Assembly: GCF_014647835.1 (NCBI RefSeq)
Contig: NZ_BMPY01000030.1
Coordinates: 1 to 64,000, forward strand
DNA length: 64,000 nucleotides
Source of the DNA: Microbispora rosea subsp. aerata
GTDB taxonomy: Bacteria > Actinomycetota > Actinomycetes > Streptosporangiales > Streptosporangiaceae
Direction: 5' to 3'
Made by a program: the position numbers and the translations under genes. Positions 1 to 8,828 of the stretch are shown one piece after another. Each line of letters begins with the position of its first letter. Position 1 is the first letter of the stretch. The notes under the pieces are model-generated. The model was not told the DNA's origin, ran no database searches, and was given only the letters and a program-made list of their open reading frames with translations.

Positions 1-118
1 TTTCGGCGGTTATAGCGGCAGGGAAACACCCGGTTACATTCCGAACCCGGAAGTTAAGCCTGTCAGCGCCGATGGTACTGCATCGGGGACGGTGTGGGAG
101 AGTAGGACGCCGCCGGAC
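1..118 (+). rRNA. rrf: 5S ribosomal RNA (5' end at or just outside the window edge)
   Basis: The sequence has the conserved actinobacterial 5S core: a loop with CCGAACCCGGAAG near 41-54, GATGGTACTG near 71-80 and GGGAGAGTAGG near 96-106. The terminal helix pairs CGGCGG at 4-9 with CCGCCG at 110-115. One or two 5' bases may lie before the window. It marks the end of an rRNA operon whose 16S and 23S genes are upstream of the window. Confidence 0.95.
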
Positions 119-128
119 AATCTTTCAA

Positions 129-170
129 AAATAGGGGCTACCCCTCACGGGGTAGCCCCTATTTGTTTTT
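129..170 (+). terminator. Rho-independent terminator of the rRNA operon
   Basis: A perfect 16-bp stem (129-144 with 149-164), a 4-base loop TCAC and a following T-rich run GTTTTT lie 11 bases after the 5S gene. It is among the strongest intrinsic terminators in the window. Because the stem begins with A residues it may also stop leftward transcription from the gene on the other side. Confidence 0.95.
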
Positions 171-218
171 ACAAGACCTTTTTACGGCTGCCGTGGCGGC
201 CCGCCCTTATGGCTTGCT

Positions 219-1001
219 TTAGGGCTCGGACGTCACCCGGGCCGCGACGATGGGCCTGGTGGTGACGGGGTGGAAGGTGCTCTCGTCGGTCCCCCATCGG
301 TACCCGTAGAAGTCGCCGTTCGCGTCGGCGTAGAACACCATGTAGCCGTACCCGACACCGCTGTATTCGGTGGAACCGCTGCTGCGCGAGTCGTGGTGGC
401 CGGTCGAGACGGGGGCCGTGCCGTGCGGGTTGCTGGTGGAGTCGACGACCTCGACCACGTACTCGGTCGTGTTCGGGTCGCTGTCGGTGACCACCGTGCC
501 GGCCAGTGAACGGACCACAGGCGTGTGGCCGCTCCCTCCGCTGGCGCCCTCCTCGTACTTGATCGCGATGATGTCTCCGGGCTGGAGGGAGGCGACCTTG
601 GTGATCTTGTCCATGTGTGCCACGGTGCCGGCGTTGATCCGGTCGTAGTATCGCGCGCTGTTGGGGCTGGTGCTGGAGAAATAAGTCGTGAAATACGAGT
701 TGGTGGCCCACGAGTAGGTGTGCTTCAGAAGCTGGGTGACGAATGGCGCGCACTGACTTTCGTTGTAATACGTAGTCGGATTTCCCGGCGTGCCCCAGGT
801 GACCACGGAACCACTGCACCCGGTGCCGCAGTATTTGTTGTACGCCGACTCCGTCGGCCACCCGATCGAATTCAGCTCGTCCACCAGCCCTTCCGCCTCG
901 ACGAGGTGGTCCGTCACCGGTCCGGCCATCGCCACCTGGGGGGACAGTGCAGCGGCGAGAACGCCCGCCCCAATCAAAGCGGCCAGGCTACGAAACTTCA
1001 T
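219..1001 (-). CDS. Secreted protein with papain-like/NlpC-P60-type features
   Basis: A 260-residue protein with a clear signal peptide (MKFRSLAALIGAGVL..., cleavage near AMA-GP at about residue 26). The longer open frame was trimmed because GGAG sits six bases upstream of this ATG. A cysteine in ESQCAPFV (near residue 80) and a histidine in SGHTPVV, preceded by LQPGDIIAIKY, follow the Cys...GD...His layout of NlpC/P60 and CHAP amidases, so an extracellular cysteine hydrolase is possible. This is inference; I do not recognise the exact family. A CGTGC cysteine pair near residues 38-42 may form a disulfide. The gene faces the rRNA operon and looks less GC-biased than its neighbours. Confidence 0.75.
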   Translation of the reverse strand: MKFRSLAALIGAGVLAAALSPQVAMAGPVTDHLVEAEGLVDELNSIGWPTESAYNKYCGTGCSGSVVTWGTPGNPTTYYNESQCAPFVTQLLKHTYSWATNSYFTTYFSSTSPNSARYYDRINAGTVAHMDKITKVASLQPGDIIAIKYEEGASGGSGHTPVVRSLAGTVVTDSDPNTTEYVVEVVDSTSNPHGTAPVSTGHHDSRSSGSTEYSGVGYGYMVFYADANGDFYGYRWGTDESTFHPVTTRPIVAARVTSEP

Positions 1002-1260
1002 CGCATCTCCATCTTCTCTGGGCACACGGAAGAACGCCCGTTTCTCCCTCATCATCAGTGCCCATTCGAAGATGTGCAATACTCGCCCGCGATAAATTGT
1101 TAATGGGAGCCCGAAACACCCTTGTAATGTCTCGGCTGAAATTCGGCCGCCGAAGCCGGGTCTTTCTCGGTCGGGCTCAATCCCTGTTATTCGGACGGGA
1201 GGAGATCTGGCTCGCCGTCCGGGCCGGGGCTCTTTCACGCCGGCGAGCGCTCGACGCCGC

Positions 1261-1734
1261 TCATGACCCAGGTGGTGTCACGGCGGCCTTGAGCAGAGGC
1301 TCGATGCGGAAGGGGATCTGGGTCGACAGGGCGATCGTCGTGTCGGTGCGCTGGACGGCGGGTGAGGCGAGGATCTGGGCGATGATCTCCTGGAGGTGCG
1401 GGGTGCTGCGGGCGACCACGCGGCACAGCAGGTCGGCCTGGCCGCTGGTGCCGTACACCTCGAGGATCTCCGGAATGCCGTCCAGCCACCGCACGGCCTC
1501 GGTCAGCCGGCCCTGGGCGATCTGCAGGGACGCGAAGGCGAGGATGGGATAGCCGATCTGCTCGGTGGTGATCGTCGGGCCGAAGTCGGCGATGACGCCG
1601 CGCGCGACGAGTTTGTCCAGTCGCGCCTGCACGGTGCCCCGGGCCACGCCGAGCAGGCGGGCCAGTTCGGTGAGCCCGATCCGGGGGTTGGCTCGCATGG
1701 TGACGAGCAGGCGGCTGTCGAGCGCGTCGAGCAT
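1261..1734 (-). CDS. Lrp/AsnC family transcriptional regulator
   Basis: A 157-residue protein of normal Lrp length. The N-terminal winged helix (residues 1-55: DALDSRLLVTMRANPRIG, then LARLLGVARGTVQARLDKL) is followed by the Lrp ligand-binding RAM domain (YPILAFASLQIAQG... to AVQRTDTTIALSTQI). These regulators bind amino acids or related acids and usually control an adjacent catabolic gene. It is divergent from phenylalanine hydroxylase with about 130 bp between the starts, so control of phhA by phenylalanine or tyrosine is the natural guess. The ATG at 1734 starts exactly at the HTH domain. Confidence 0.92.
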   Translation of the reverse strand: MLDALDSRLLVTMRANPRIGLTELARLLGVARGTVQARLDKLVARGVIADFGPTITTEQIGYPILAFASLQIAQGRLTEAVRWLDGIPEILEVYGTSGQADLLCRVVARSTPHLQEIIAQILASPAVQRTDTTIALSTQIPFRIEPLLKAAVTPPGS

Positions 1735-1755
1735 GCGCCGAGGGTACGCCCAGAC

Positions 1756-1808
1756 TGAGCGATTCGACCAGTGGATCTCCGCATGAAAGCACTGTTTTGA
1801 GCGATTCG
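1756..1808. promoter_or_regulatory. Candidate Lrp operator: 11-bp direct repeat
   Basis: TGAGCGATTCG occurs perfectly at 1756-1766 and 1798-1808, 42 bp apart, which is four helical turns. It lies between the divergent Lrp gene and phhA. Lrp-family octamers wrap DNA and use helically phased sites, so this is a plausible binding region. No experimental motif is matched. Confidence 0.45.
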
Positions 1809-1865
1809 CACACTCCAACTGGTCACTCTTGCCAGCCAAACGGTTACTTGTTGTCATATGGCGGT

Positions 1866-2756
1866 ATGTTCGAAGAAGCGCAGTACTTCGCTCCGGTGGC
1901 GACGAAGGATGACGGATCCGTCGTCGTCGAGCTGGCCACAAGCCACCCCGGTTTCGCCGACGCCGTCTACCGCCAGCGGCGCAACGCGATCGCGGCGCTG
2001 GCGCTGAACCACACCCCCGGCGACCCCATTCCGGCGGTCGAGTACACCGACGAAGAGCACCGGGTGTGGGCGCTCGTGAGCAAGGAACTGGCGGTCAAGC
2101 ATCAGAAGTACGCCGTGCGCGAGTTCCTCGACGCCGCCAAGCGGCTCGGTCTGCCCGAGGACCGCATCCCGCAGCTCCAGGAGGTGGGCGACCTGCTGGA
2201 GCCGCTGACCGGGTTCCGCTACCTGCCCGCGGCCGGGCTGGTCCCGCTCCGCGAGTTCTACGGCGTCCTGGCCGACGGCCTGTTCCACTCCACGCAGTAC
2301 ATCCGGCACCACTCGGTGCCCTTCTACACCCCCGAGCCCGACGTCATCCACGAGGTGATCGGGCACGCGAACACGCTGGCCTCGCCCCGCTTCGCCGCGC
2401 TGTACCGCGCCGCCGGCCGGGCCGCGCGCAGGGTCGAGTCGGACGAGGCGCTGGAGTTCGTGTCCAAGGTGTTCTGGTTCACGCTGGAGTTCGGCGTGAT
2501 GCGGGAGGACGGCGAGCTCAAGGCGTACGGCGCGGGGATCCTCAGCTCGTACGGCGAGATCGAGGAGTTCCGCGAGATGGACATCCGGCCGCTCGACATC
2601 GCCGCGATGGGGACCACCCAGTACGACATCACGAAATATCAGGAGGTGCTCTTCGAGGCGGCCTCGTTCGACCACCTCGAAGACACGGTGGGCGTGTTCT
2701 GGGACACCTGCGACGACGAGTCGATCGCCCGGCTTGTCGCGGAGTCTCCGGCCTGA
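1866..2756 (+). CDS. phhA: Phenylalanine 4-monooxygenase (phenylalanine hydroxylase)
   Basis: A 296-residue aromatic amino acid hydroxylase that converts L-Phe to L-Tyr with tetrahydropterin, O2 and non-haem Fe(II). The iron site is visible: the His-x4-His pair in HEVIGHANTL and the glutamate in FWFTLEFGV; RHHSVPFYTPEPD is the family signature. Upstream TTG codons are in frame, but the ATG at 1866 fits the conserved N-terminus (MFEEAQYFAPV). No strong ribosome site precedes it and the transcript may be leaderless. It ends 19 bases before the convergent glycosidase gene. No other homogentisate-pathway gene is in the window. Confidence 0.95.
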   Translation: MFEEAQYFAPVATKDDGSVVVELATSHPGFADAVYRQRRNAIAALALNHTPGDPIPAVEYTDEEHRVWALVSKELAVKHQKYAVREFLDAAKRLGLPEDRIPQLQEVGDLLEPLTGFRYLPAAGLVPLREFYGVLADGLFHSTQYIRHHSVPFYTPEPDVIHEVIGHANTLASPRFAALYRAAGRAARRVESDEALEFVSKVFWFTLEFGVMREDGELKAYGAGILSSYGEIEEFREMDIRPLDIAAMGTTQYDITKYQEVLFEAASFDHLEDTVGVFWDTCDDESIARLVAESPA

Positions 2757-2775
2757 TCCCCGGATCAGGCGAGGT

Positions 2776-4245
2776 TCAGCGAGGGCCGACGATCAACAGG
2801 GCGTCGCCGACTGCCCGCTCCGCGCCGTCGGAGGGACGGTTCACCACCTTCTTGCCGATCACCATGGTGGTCGACCCGCCGCCGTCCAGGTTGATCGCGT
2901 CGCGCGCGCCGAGCCAGCGCATGAGCGCGGCCGCCTCGAAGAACGAGGCGCCGATCGTGCTGCCCGGCGCGCGGCCGTCCACGACCGCGATGACGAGCTT
3001 GCCGTCGCGGGTCACGCCGGCGAGCGTGCGCGGGTGGCGTCGCAGGATCATGTTGGTGTTGGCCATGCCGTCCCGCGCCGCGGTGATCGAGGTTTTGCCG
3101 CCCCGCACCAGGCCGATCGCCCCGCCGATGACGTGGGTGTCCGGAGTGAGCGGGATGGCCTTGCCGGTCCGGAGGTCGGTGACCCGGGTGGCGACCGTGA
3201 CGACCGTGCCCTCGCCCGCGTGCTGCCACAGCCAGTCGGCGGCGACGCCCACCCCGTGCAGCACGCGGGTGCCGGGCGCCACGGGCCCGCCGGACTCGCG
3301 GACGGCGGTCACCCTTCCGGAGGCGTCGAGCACCACCTCGACGCCGTCGTCCTTCGGGGTGTCCCGCCCGAGCTCCTCGGTGTACATGACCAGCTCGTCC
3401 GGCTTCGGCACCCGGTTGAGGCCGTTCACCGCGATGGTGGCGCCGTCGGCCGCCCGGGCGGCGACCGAGGAGGCCAGCTCGGTGACGCGGGCCGTACGGC
3501 CCCGCAGGACCAGGCCGACGCGGCCGTTGACCGCCTCGCTGAGCAGCTTGCCGCCGACGACGGAGATGCCGGTGGGGTCGCCGCGGAAGGCGGGCAGCGT
3601 GTGGATGTCGAAGAAGCCGCCGTTCACAGCGGCGATCGCCTTGGCGGCGGAGGCCATCGCCGAGACCTTCTCCCGCTTGGCGACGCTCGTGCCGAGCGAG
3701 GCCTGGTAGGAGCCGCGGAAGGTGCGCGGGTCGACGACGATGACCCGCACATTCCACGGGCCGGTGGTGACGAAGCCGTCGTCGCCCTGGAAGTCGACCT
3801 TCGCGCTCACCCCGGCGTCCTTGAGCCGCTTGACGACCTTGGCGGCCTCGGCCTTCTGGTCGAGCGGCCAGCTGCCCACCCGGACCATGAAGTAGTCGCC
3901 GGCGGGGTGGTCGGCCACGGCGGGCCGGGTGAACTTCACGATCACGGGCTCGAAACCGGCCATCTGCACGGCCGCCGCCTGGGCCTGCGCCTTGGCCTCG
4001 GACATGAAGTCCTTGCCCTTGACGACCACGCTGACCGTGTAGCCGTCCTGCGGCGTGCCGTGGCGGAGGGTGAAGTAGCTGATCCCGGGACCGAGGCTCT
4101 TGGCCGCCGACTTCGGGATCCCCGGCTCGCCGAGGGGGAAGCTCCCCGCCGGCAGTCCGGCGACGGGATCCGCGGCGGCCGGGGCCGAAGGGATGGTCGT
4201 CGCCAGGGCCAGCACGGCGGCCCCGGCGACCAGGCGGCGTCTCAT
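2776..4245 (-). CDS. Secreted phosphodiester glycosidase (NAGPA-domain) protein
   Basis: A 489-residue exported protein. The start is the ATG at 4245, with GGGGAG seven bases upstream; a Sec signal peptide follows (MRRRLVAGAAVLALATTIPSAPAAADP). Residues about 100-170 (YFMVRVGSWPLDQKAEAAKVV...) resemble a SPOR-like repeat that may bind cell-wall glycan. The rest is the NAGPA domain (FVTTGPWNVRVIVVDP..., AAVNGGFF, and the hallmark INLDGGGSTTM near the C-terminus). The family removes GlcNAc linked by a phosphodiester, so a role in teichoic-acid or glycopolymer turnover is likely. Substrate is not determinable here. Confidence 0.9.
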   Translation of the reverse strand: MRRRLVAGAAVLALATTIPSAPAAADPVAGLPAGSFPLGEPGIPKSAAKSLGPGISYFTLRHGTPQDGYTVSVVVKGKDFMSEAKAQAQAAAVQMAGFEPVIVKFTRPAVADHPAGDYFMVRVGSWPLDQKAEAAKVVKRLKDAGVSAKVDFQGDDGFVTTGPWNVRVIVVDPRTFRGSYQASLGTSVAKREKVSAMASAAKAIAAVNGGFFDIHTLPAFRGDPTGISVVGGKLLSEAVNGRVGLVLRGRTARVTELASSVAARAADGATIAVNGLNRVPKPDELVMYTEELGRDTPKDDGVEVVLDASGRVTAVRESGGPVAPGTRVLHGVGVAADWLWQHAGEGTVVTVATRVTDLRTGKAIPLTPDTHVIGGAIGLVRGGKTSITAARDGMANTNMILRRHPRTLAGVTRDGKLVIAVVDGRAPGSTIGASFFEAAALMRWLGARDAINLDGGGSTTMVIGKKVVNRPSDGAERAVGDALLIVGPR

Positions 4246-4375
4246 GCGATCGCTCCCCATCGCTGATCTTTTTTCCGGGGACCATCGTGACGAGAATCGC
4301 GCATGGAGACGACGGAAACGCGCCAAAGACCATGAAATTCCCAGAAACGCCAGTCAACTTGTGTGATTTGAATCA

Positions 4376-4405
4376 GACGTTTAAGGACATAACTGCCTAA
4401 ACGTC
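4376..4405 (-). terminator. Hairpin at the stop codon of the small gene
   Basis: GACGTTTA at 4376-4383 pairs perfectly with TAAACGTC at 4398-4405, overlapping the stop codon of the small minus-strand gene. No clear U-tract follows, so it may be a transcript-end stabiliser rather than a true intrinsic terminator. Confidence 0.4.
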
Positions 4406-4607
4406 AGGGGGTGCGGGCGTCGATCTCCCGGGCGCGCTGGACGAACTCCTGCGCGGACCGGGCCTCGATGTGGACGAGTTCTCCGTCGCGCCGCCGGGAC
4501 ATGCCCCAGTAGCGCGCGGTGGCCTCACCCCACCAGATGGTCCATTTGGGAAAGCGGGCGGACAGGGCGCGTACGACGACGGCCGGGCTGATTGTGGGTT
4601 CGCTCAT
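4404..4607 (-). CDS. Small conserved hypothetical protein (67 aa)
   Basis: A short basic protein rich in Trp/Tyr (FPKWTIWWGEATARYWGM) followed by LVHIEARSAQEFVQRAREID. It looks like a single small alpha/beta domain and resembles short actinobacterial hypothetical proteins. An in-frame GTG three codons upstream is an alternative start. No function can be assigned. Codon third positions are GC-rich like the neighbours, which supports coding. Confidence 0.65.
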   Translation of the reverse strand: MSEPTISPAVVVRALSARFPKWTIWWGEATARYWGMSRRRDGELVHIEARSAQEFVQRAREIDARTP

Positions 4608-4789
4608 CGTGGGCACGTTTCGAGGTAAGCACGATTCACCCCGTGAGCGCGAGTATGCGGACAGTAGCCGGGTGCGAGAGGACTTACACCCGGGGCGACA
4701 TACCTACTTTCCGGGTGTCGACATCTACGCAAGCAATCGCCCGCCGGGCCCCTAACAGGGCAAATCGGCTGCGCGTGTCGTGGCGCGGG

Positions 4790-6400
4790 TCACGTATTTT
4801 CGCGGCGGAAGGTCTCCAGGGCCAGGAGCGCGACGTGCAGTGACAGACACGACTCGACGTCGTCCAGGTCGGTGTCGAGGACGCGCTCCAGCCGCCGCAG
4901 GCGGTCGTAGAAGGCCGGCCGGGACAGGTGAGCCTTCTGCGCGGCCACCGCCTTGTTGCGTCCCGAGTCGAGGTAGATGCGCAAGATTCTGGTCAGGTCG
5001 CCGTGCCGCTGGGCGTCGTAGGCCAGCAGGGGCCCCAGCTCGCGCTCGGCGAAGGTCTGCAGCCGCGCGTCGTCGCGCAGCAGGTGCAGCAGGCCGCGCA
5101 GCCGCAGGTCGGGCAGGCGGTAGAACGCCCGCCCGTCGGGCTGGCGCACGGCGACCTCCGACACCTGCTCGGCCTCCAGGAAGCTGCGCCGCACGTCCTT
5201 GACGGACTCGACGACCGAGCCGGCCGCCAGCACGAACGGCATGGCGAAGTTCGCCCGCAGGCGCTCGGCCAGCGTGCCGAGCGCCGCCTCCGCGGTCATG
5301 CGCGGCGGCAGCGGCAGCAGCACTCCGACGCGGCCCTGGTCCAGCGCCCCGACCAGGGCGGGCAGCTTGGCCTCGCGGCAGGCGGCGGCGCCGGCCTCGG
5401 CGAGCTCGCCCAGCCTGGCCTGCTCGCCGAGCGCGGTGCCGGCGGGCGCGGTCATCCGGATGACGGCGCTGACCAGCCTGCGGCCGGTGAGCGGCACGCC
5501 GACGGCCCGGGCGCGGGCGGCGGCCTCGTCGGGATCGGCGTACGCGTGGGTGAGGATGCCGGTCAGTATGGTGCCGTGGGCCTGCCGCTCCAGGGACTCC
5601 TGGTGCCGCTCCAGCAGGCGGCTGAGCGCGAGCGTGGTCGCCGCGCGTTCGGCCAGCACGATGTCGCGGGGGCTGGGCGGACAGTCGCACAGCAGGATGA
5701 GCCGCCCCCAGTCCTGCCCGCGGGCGCCGACCATGGTCACCAGCCAGCCGGCCGCGGCGTCGTAGGCGGTCCGCTCGGACGGCATGACCGTGCGCGACCT
5801 GGTCTCCCAGTTGGCCAGCACGGCCCCGATGTCGCCCCCGGCGGGGTCGCACGCCAGCACCTGGTGGGCCAGGTTCTCCAGCAGCGCCGGCCGGCCGGAG
5901 AACCGGGCGACCTGGTTGAGCACCTCGGCCGGGGACGCGCCCTCGACCGACAGCTCGGTGAACACCTCGTGCAGCTGCTCGGAGGCCCGCAGCTCCTGAA
6001 GCTGGATGTCGATGATCCGCGCGTGGACCGACTCGGTGATCTGCACGAAGGGCGTCTCGCGGGCCAGCGTGATCAGCGGCAGCCCGTGCTCCTCCGCCGC
6101 CTTGACCACGGCCCTCGGCAGCTCGCGGACGAACCGGCGGCCGAGCTCCACGATCAGGCCCGAGGCGCCGACGGCGGCCAGCTCGCAGACGTACTCGACC
6201 AGCTTGTCGGGTTCGTGTGGCAGCGCCACCCCGGTGGTGAGGATCAGCTCGCCGCCGCGTAACAGGTGGGCGATGTCGTGCACCTCGCCCACGTGAACCC
6301 ACCGGACCCGGGTGTCCAGCCGGTCGCTCCCCGCCACCACCCGGGGGCTGCCGCGCCGGACGGTGTCCAGCGCGAGCACGTCGGCGACCGTGGGAAGCAT
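4790..6400 (-). CDS. PucR family transcriptional regulator
   Basis: A 536-residue regulator with the PucR N-terminal ligand domain (residues 1-130, MLPTVADVLALDTVRRG... ELILTTGVAL), a central GGDEF-like CdaR region (TAPAGTALGEQ... VGVLLPLPP), and a C-terminal PucR helix-turn-helix (LTRILRIYLDSGRNKAVAAQ and FYDRLRRLERVL). PucR proteins activate or repress purine, beta-alanine and amine catabolism. The aminotransferase/mmsA pair at 8829-11604 is the likely target, but a TetR/MFS pair lies in between. The start ATG at 6400 begins at the conserved domain. Confidence 0.93.
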   Translation of the reverse strand: MLPTVADVLALDTVRRGSPRVVAGSDRLDTRVRWVHVGEVHDIAHLLRGGELILTTGVALPHEPDKLVEYVCELAAVGASGLIVELGRRFVRELPRAVVKAAEEHGLPLITLARETPFVQITESVHARIIDIQLQELRASEQLHEVFTELSVEGASPAEVLNQVARFSGRPALLENLAHQVLACDPAGGDIGAVLANWETRSRTVMPSERTAYDAAAGWLVTMVGARGQDWGRLILLCDCPPSPRDIVLAERAATTLALSRLLERHQESLERQAHGTILTGILTHAYADPDEAAARARAVGVPLTGRRLVSAVIRMTAPAGTALGEQARLGELAEAGAAACREAKLPALVGALDQGRVGVLLPLPPRMTAEAALGTLAERLRANFAMPFVLAAGSVVESVKDVRRSFLEAEQVSEVAVRQPDGRAFYRLPDLRLRGLLHLLRDDARLQTFAERELGPLLAYDAQRHGDLTRILRIYLDSGRNKAVAAQKAHLSRPAFYDRLRRLERVLDTDLDDVESCLSLHVALLALETFRRENT

Positions 6401-6470
6401 GCTCAGAGGCTACCCGATCATCATGTAAGGGTGAGCCCTCGCCGGCCGACACATTGTCCGCCGGCCCTCA

Positions 6471-7205
6471 TCACGTGCCCGCGCCGGGACCGTCCTGCCG
6501 GCGCAGGCGTGCGCCGAGACCGTCGAGGAGGGCCGTCAGCCCGTAGTCGAAGGCGAGCCGCCGGGCCACGAGCAGGTCGTAGTCCTGCTGGTAGCACCGG
6601 TAGTGCTCCAGCAGGTTGGGCCGGTCGGCGGCCAGCTTCGTCACGATCGGGTCCACTGTGGCCCGCAGCTCCTCCATGCTCCTGCCCGTCGCCTTGAGCG
6701 AGCTGAGGAAGGCGACCTCGGGGATCGTGGCGCCCAGCGTGTACGACACGACGGCCGTCATGGCGTAGTCCACGTCGACGCCCTCGAACCCCGCGCGCAT
6801 GAAGGCGCCCATCAGCCGGTCGGCCGCGGTCAGCGCGTTCGGCCCGAGCCCGGGGACCGTGCCGATGAGGCTCGCGCTCCAGGGGTGGTCGAAGACCGCC
6901 TGGCGCATGCCGTACGCGAAGGCGCTCGCCATCTCCCGCCAGTCGGCGGCCTCCGGCAGCACGACGCCCGCGTAGACCTCGTCCATCACGAGCTCGATCA
7001 GCTCGTCCTTGTTCGCCACGTGCCAGTAGAGGCTGGTCGCGCCCGCGCCGAGCCGGGCGGCGAGCTTGCGCATGCTGAGGGCGTCGAGGCCCTCGGCGTC
7101 GAGCAGTTCGACGGCCGCCCGGACGATCTGGGCACGGCTGAGGCCCTGCTCGCGCGTTCCCTTGCGCTCGCGGGTCCAGACAGACGAGAACGGCTTCGCT
7201 GACAC
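6471..7205 (-). CDS. TetR family repressor (TetR class, drug-efflux type)
   Basis: A 244-residue regulator starting at GTG. The HTH is at about residues 22-65 (LSRAQIVRAAVELLDAEGLDALSMRKLAARL, then TSLYWHVANKDEL), and the C-terminal half matches the TetR_C domain of tetracycline-repressor-like proteins. It is divergent from an MFS exporter, and three operator-like palindromes fill the space between them. It probably represses both genes until an exported compound binds. Confidence 0.93.
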   Translation of the reverse strand: MSAKPFSSVWTRERKGTREQGLSRAQIVRAAVELLDAEGLDALSMRKLAARLGAGATSLYWHVANKDELIELVMDEVYAGVVLPEAADWREMASAFAYGMRQAVFDHPWSASLIGTVPGLGPNALTAADRLMGAFMRAGFEGVDVDYAMTAVVSYTLGATIPEVAFLSSLKATGRSMEELRATVDPIVTKLAADRPNLLEHYRCYQQDYDLLVARRLAFDYGLTALLDGLGARLRRQDGPGAGT

Positions 7206-7222
7206 GGCCTCACAATATTGGC

Positions 7223-7278
7223 TCGCACAGTGTTCGATAGAGTCGTACAGTGTCCGAGTCTACTCGCACACTGTTCGA
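7223..7278. promoter_or_regulatory. Three tandem palindromic TetR operators
   Basis: Quasi-palindromes of the form TCGnACAsTGTnCGA occur at 7223-7237, 7243-7257 and 7264-7278, with centres at 7230, 7250 and 7271, about two helical turns apart. The last ends immediately before the MFS ribosome binding site GAGGGGGAG. Position and symmetry point to binding by the adjacent TetR. Confidence 0.75.
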
Positions 7279-7289
7279 GGGGGAGCCTT

Positions 7290-8759
7290 ATGTCCCATCC
7301 CCGGCGCTGGTGGATCCTCGGCGTCCTCTGCCTGAGCCTGCTCACCTTGGTCGTGGACAACACCATCCTCAACCTCGCGATCCCGTCGCTCATGCGCGAC
7401 CTCGGGGCGACGCCGTCCGACGTGCAGTGGGTCATCGACGCGTACGTCCTGGTGTTCGCGGGTCTGCTGCTCACCGCCGGCAGCCTGTCCGACCGGTACG
7501 GCAGGCGGCGGATGCTCGTGATCGGCCTGGCGTTCTTCGGCGGGGCGTCGCTGGCGGCCACGCTCGCCACCGAGCCCTGGCAGCTCATCGCGGCCCGCGC
7601 GCTGATGGGCGTCGGCGGCTCCTGCGTGATGCCGTCGACGCTGTCGATCCTCATCACCGTGTTCGACGAGAGCGAGCGGCGCAAGGCCATCGCCGCCTGG
7701 AGCTCGGTCGCCATGGTCGGCGTCATCGCCGGCCCGACGATCGGCGGGTTCCTGCTTCAGCACTACTACTGGGGCTCGGTCTTCCTGATCAACGTGCCGA
7801 TCGCGGTGCTGGCGATCGTCGCGGCCTTCACGCTGATGCCGGAGACGCACGGCGAGACGCGACAGATCGACCCGCTCGGCGTGATCCTGTCCACGGCCGG
7901 CATGGGCGGGCTGGTCTGGGCCGTCATCTCGGCGCCCGGCGGGCGTCTCAACCCCCTGGCCGTGGTGATCTCGGTGGCCGCCCTGCTGGCGTTCGTGCTG
8001 TGGGAGCGCCGCACCCCCCACCCCATGCTGCCGCTCGGCCTGTTCCGGAACCGCTCGTTCAGCGGCGCGTGCTTCTCCATCGTGCTGCTGTCGTTCGGGG
8101 CGGGCGCGCTGATGCTGGCGCTCACGCAGTATCTGCAGTTCGTCCTGGGCTACGAGCCGCTCAAGGCCGGGTTCGCGCTGCTGCCGTACGTGGTGGCCAC
8201 GATGGTGTTCAACGGCCTGGGCGCGGCGCTGGGCAAGAAGGTGAGCAACCGGGTGCTCATCGTCTCCGGCCTGGTCGTCATGGCCGCCGGGTTCGCGCTG
8301 CTGTCCACGATCACCGGCGGGTACGGCACGCTCATCGCCGGCCTGATGGTGATGGGAGTGGGCGGCGGCCTGGCCGGTCCCGCGGCGTACGCGACGCTGA
8401 TGGGCGCGGTGCCGCCCGAGCGCGCCGGGGTCGGCTCGGCCCTCAACGACACGGTGCAGCAGGTCGGCATGGCGCTGAGCGTGGCCGTCCTCGGCAGCGT
8501 GCTCGCCGCGGCCTACACCGCGGCCATGCCGGAGTCGGCGCCGCCGGCGGCGCGCGAGTCGATCGGCGTCGCGGTGAGCCTGGGCGACCCCGCCGTGGCC
8601 GCCGCCGGACGCGACGCGTTCGTCTCGGCGATGTCCGCCGGCTCGTGGGTGGGCGCGGCCTGCTCGCTCGCGGCGGCCCTGGTCGCGCTGCTGTTCCTGC
8701 GCGGGAAGGCCGCCGGGACGGCTCCCGCGAAGGAGCCCGCGGCGCCCAGCACTGTGTAA
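7290..8759 (+). CDS. MFS drug-efflux transporter, DHA2 (14-TM) family
   Basis: A 489-residue inner-membrane H+ antiporter. Features include QWVIDAYVLVFAGLLLTAGSL in the first helices, the loop signature DRYGRRRML, and the antiporter-type motif GPTIGGFLLQHYYWGSVFLINVPI. The hydrophobicity fits 14 helices. The start ATG at 7290 has GAGGGGGAG six bases upstream; longer in-frame starts would put coding over the operators. With the divergent TetR it forms a self-contained inducible exporter. Substrate unknown. Confidence 0.93.
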   Translation: MSHPRRWWILGVLCLSLLTLVVDNTILNLAIPSLMRDLGATPSDVQWVIDAYVLVFAGLLLTAGSLSDRYGRRRMLVIGLAFFGGASLAATLATEPWQLIAARALMGVGGSCVMPSTLSILITVFDESERRKAIAAWSSVAMVGVIAGPTIGGFLLQHYYWGSVFLINVPIAVLAIVAAFTLMPETHGETRQIDPLGVILSTAGMGGLVWAVISAPGGRLNPLAVVISVAALLAFVLWERRTPHPMLPLGLFRNRSFSGACFSIVLLSFGAGALMLALTQYLQFVLGYEPLKAGFALLPYVVATMVFNGLGAALGKKVSNRVLIVSGLVVMAAGFALLSTITGGYGTLIAGLMVMGVGGGLAGPAAYATLMGAVPPERAGVGSALNDTVQQVGMALSVAVLGSVLAAAYTAAMPESAPPAARESIGVAVSLGDPAVAAAGRDAFVSAMSAGSWVGAACSLAAALVALLFLRGKAAGTAPAKEPAAPSTV

Positions 8760-8828
8760 GCGAAGTTCGAGATATCCCAGACAGGCTGACGGGTTAGGCG
8801 GTCGCCCGCCAGCCGGGATACTCGGAGC

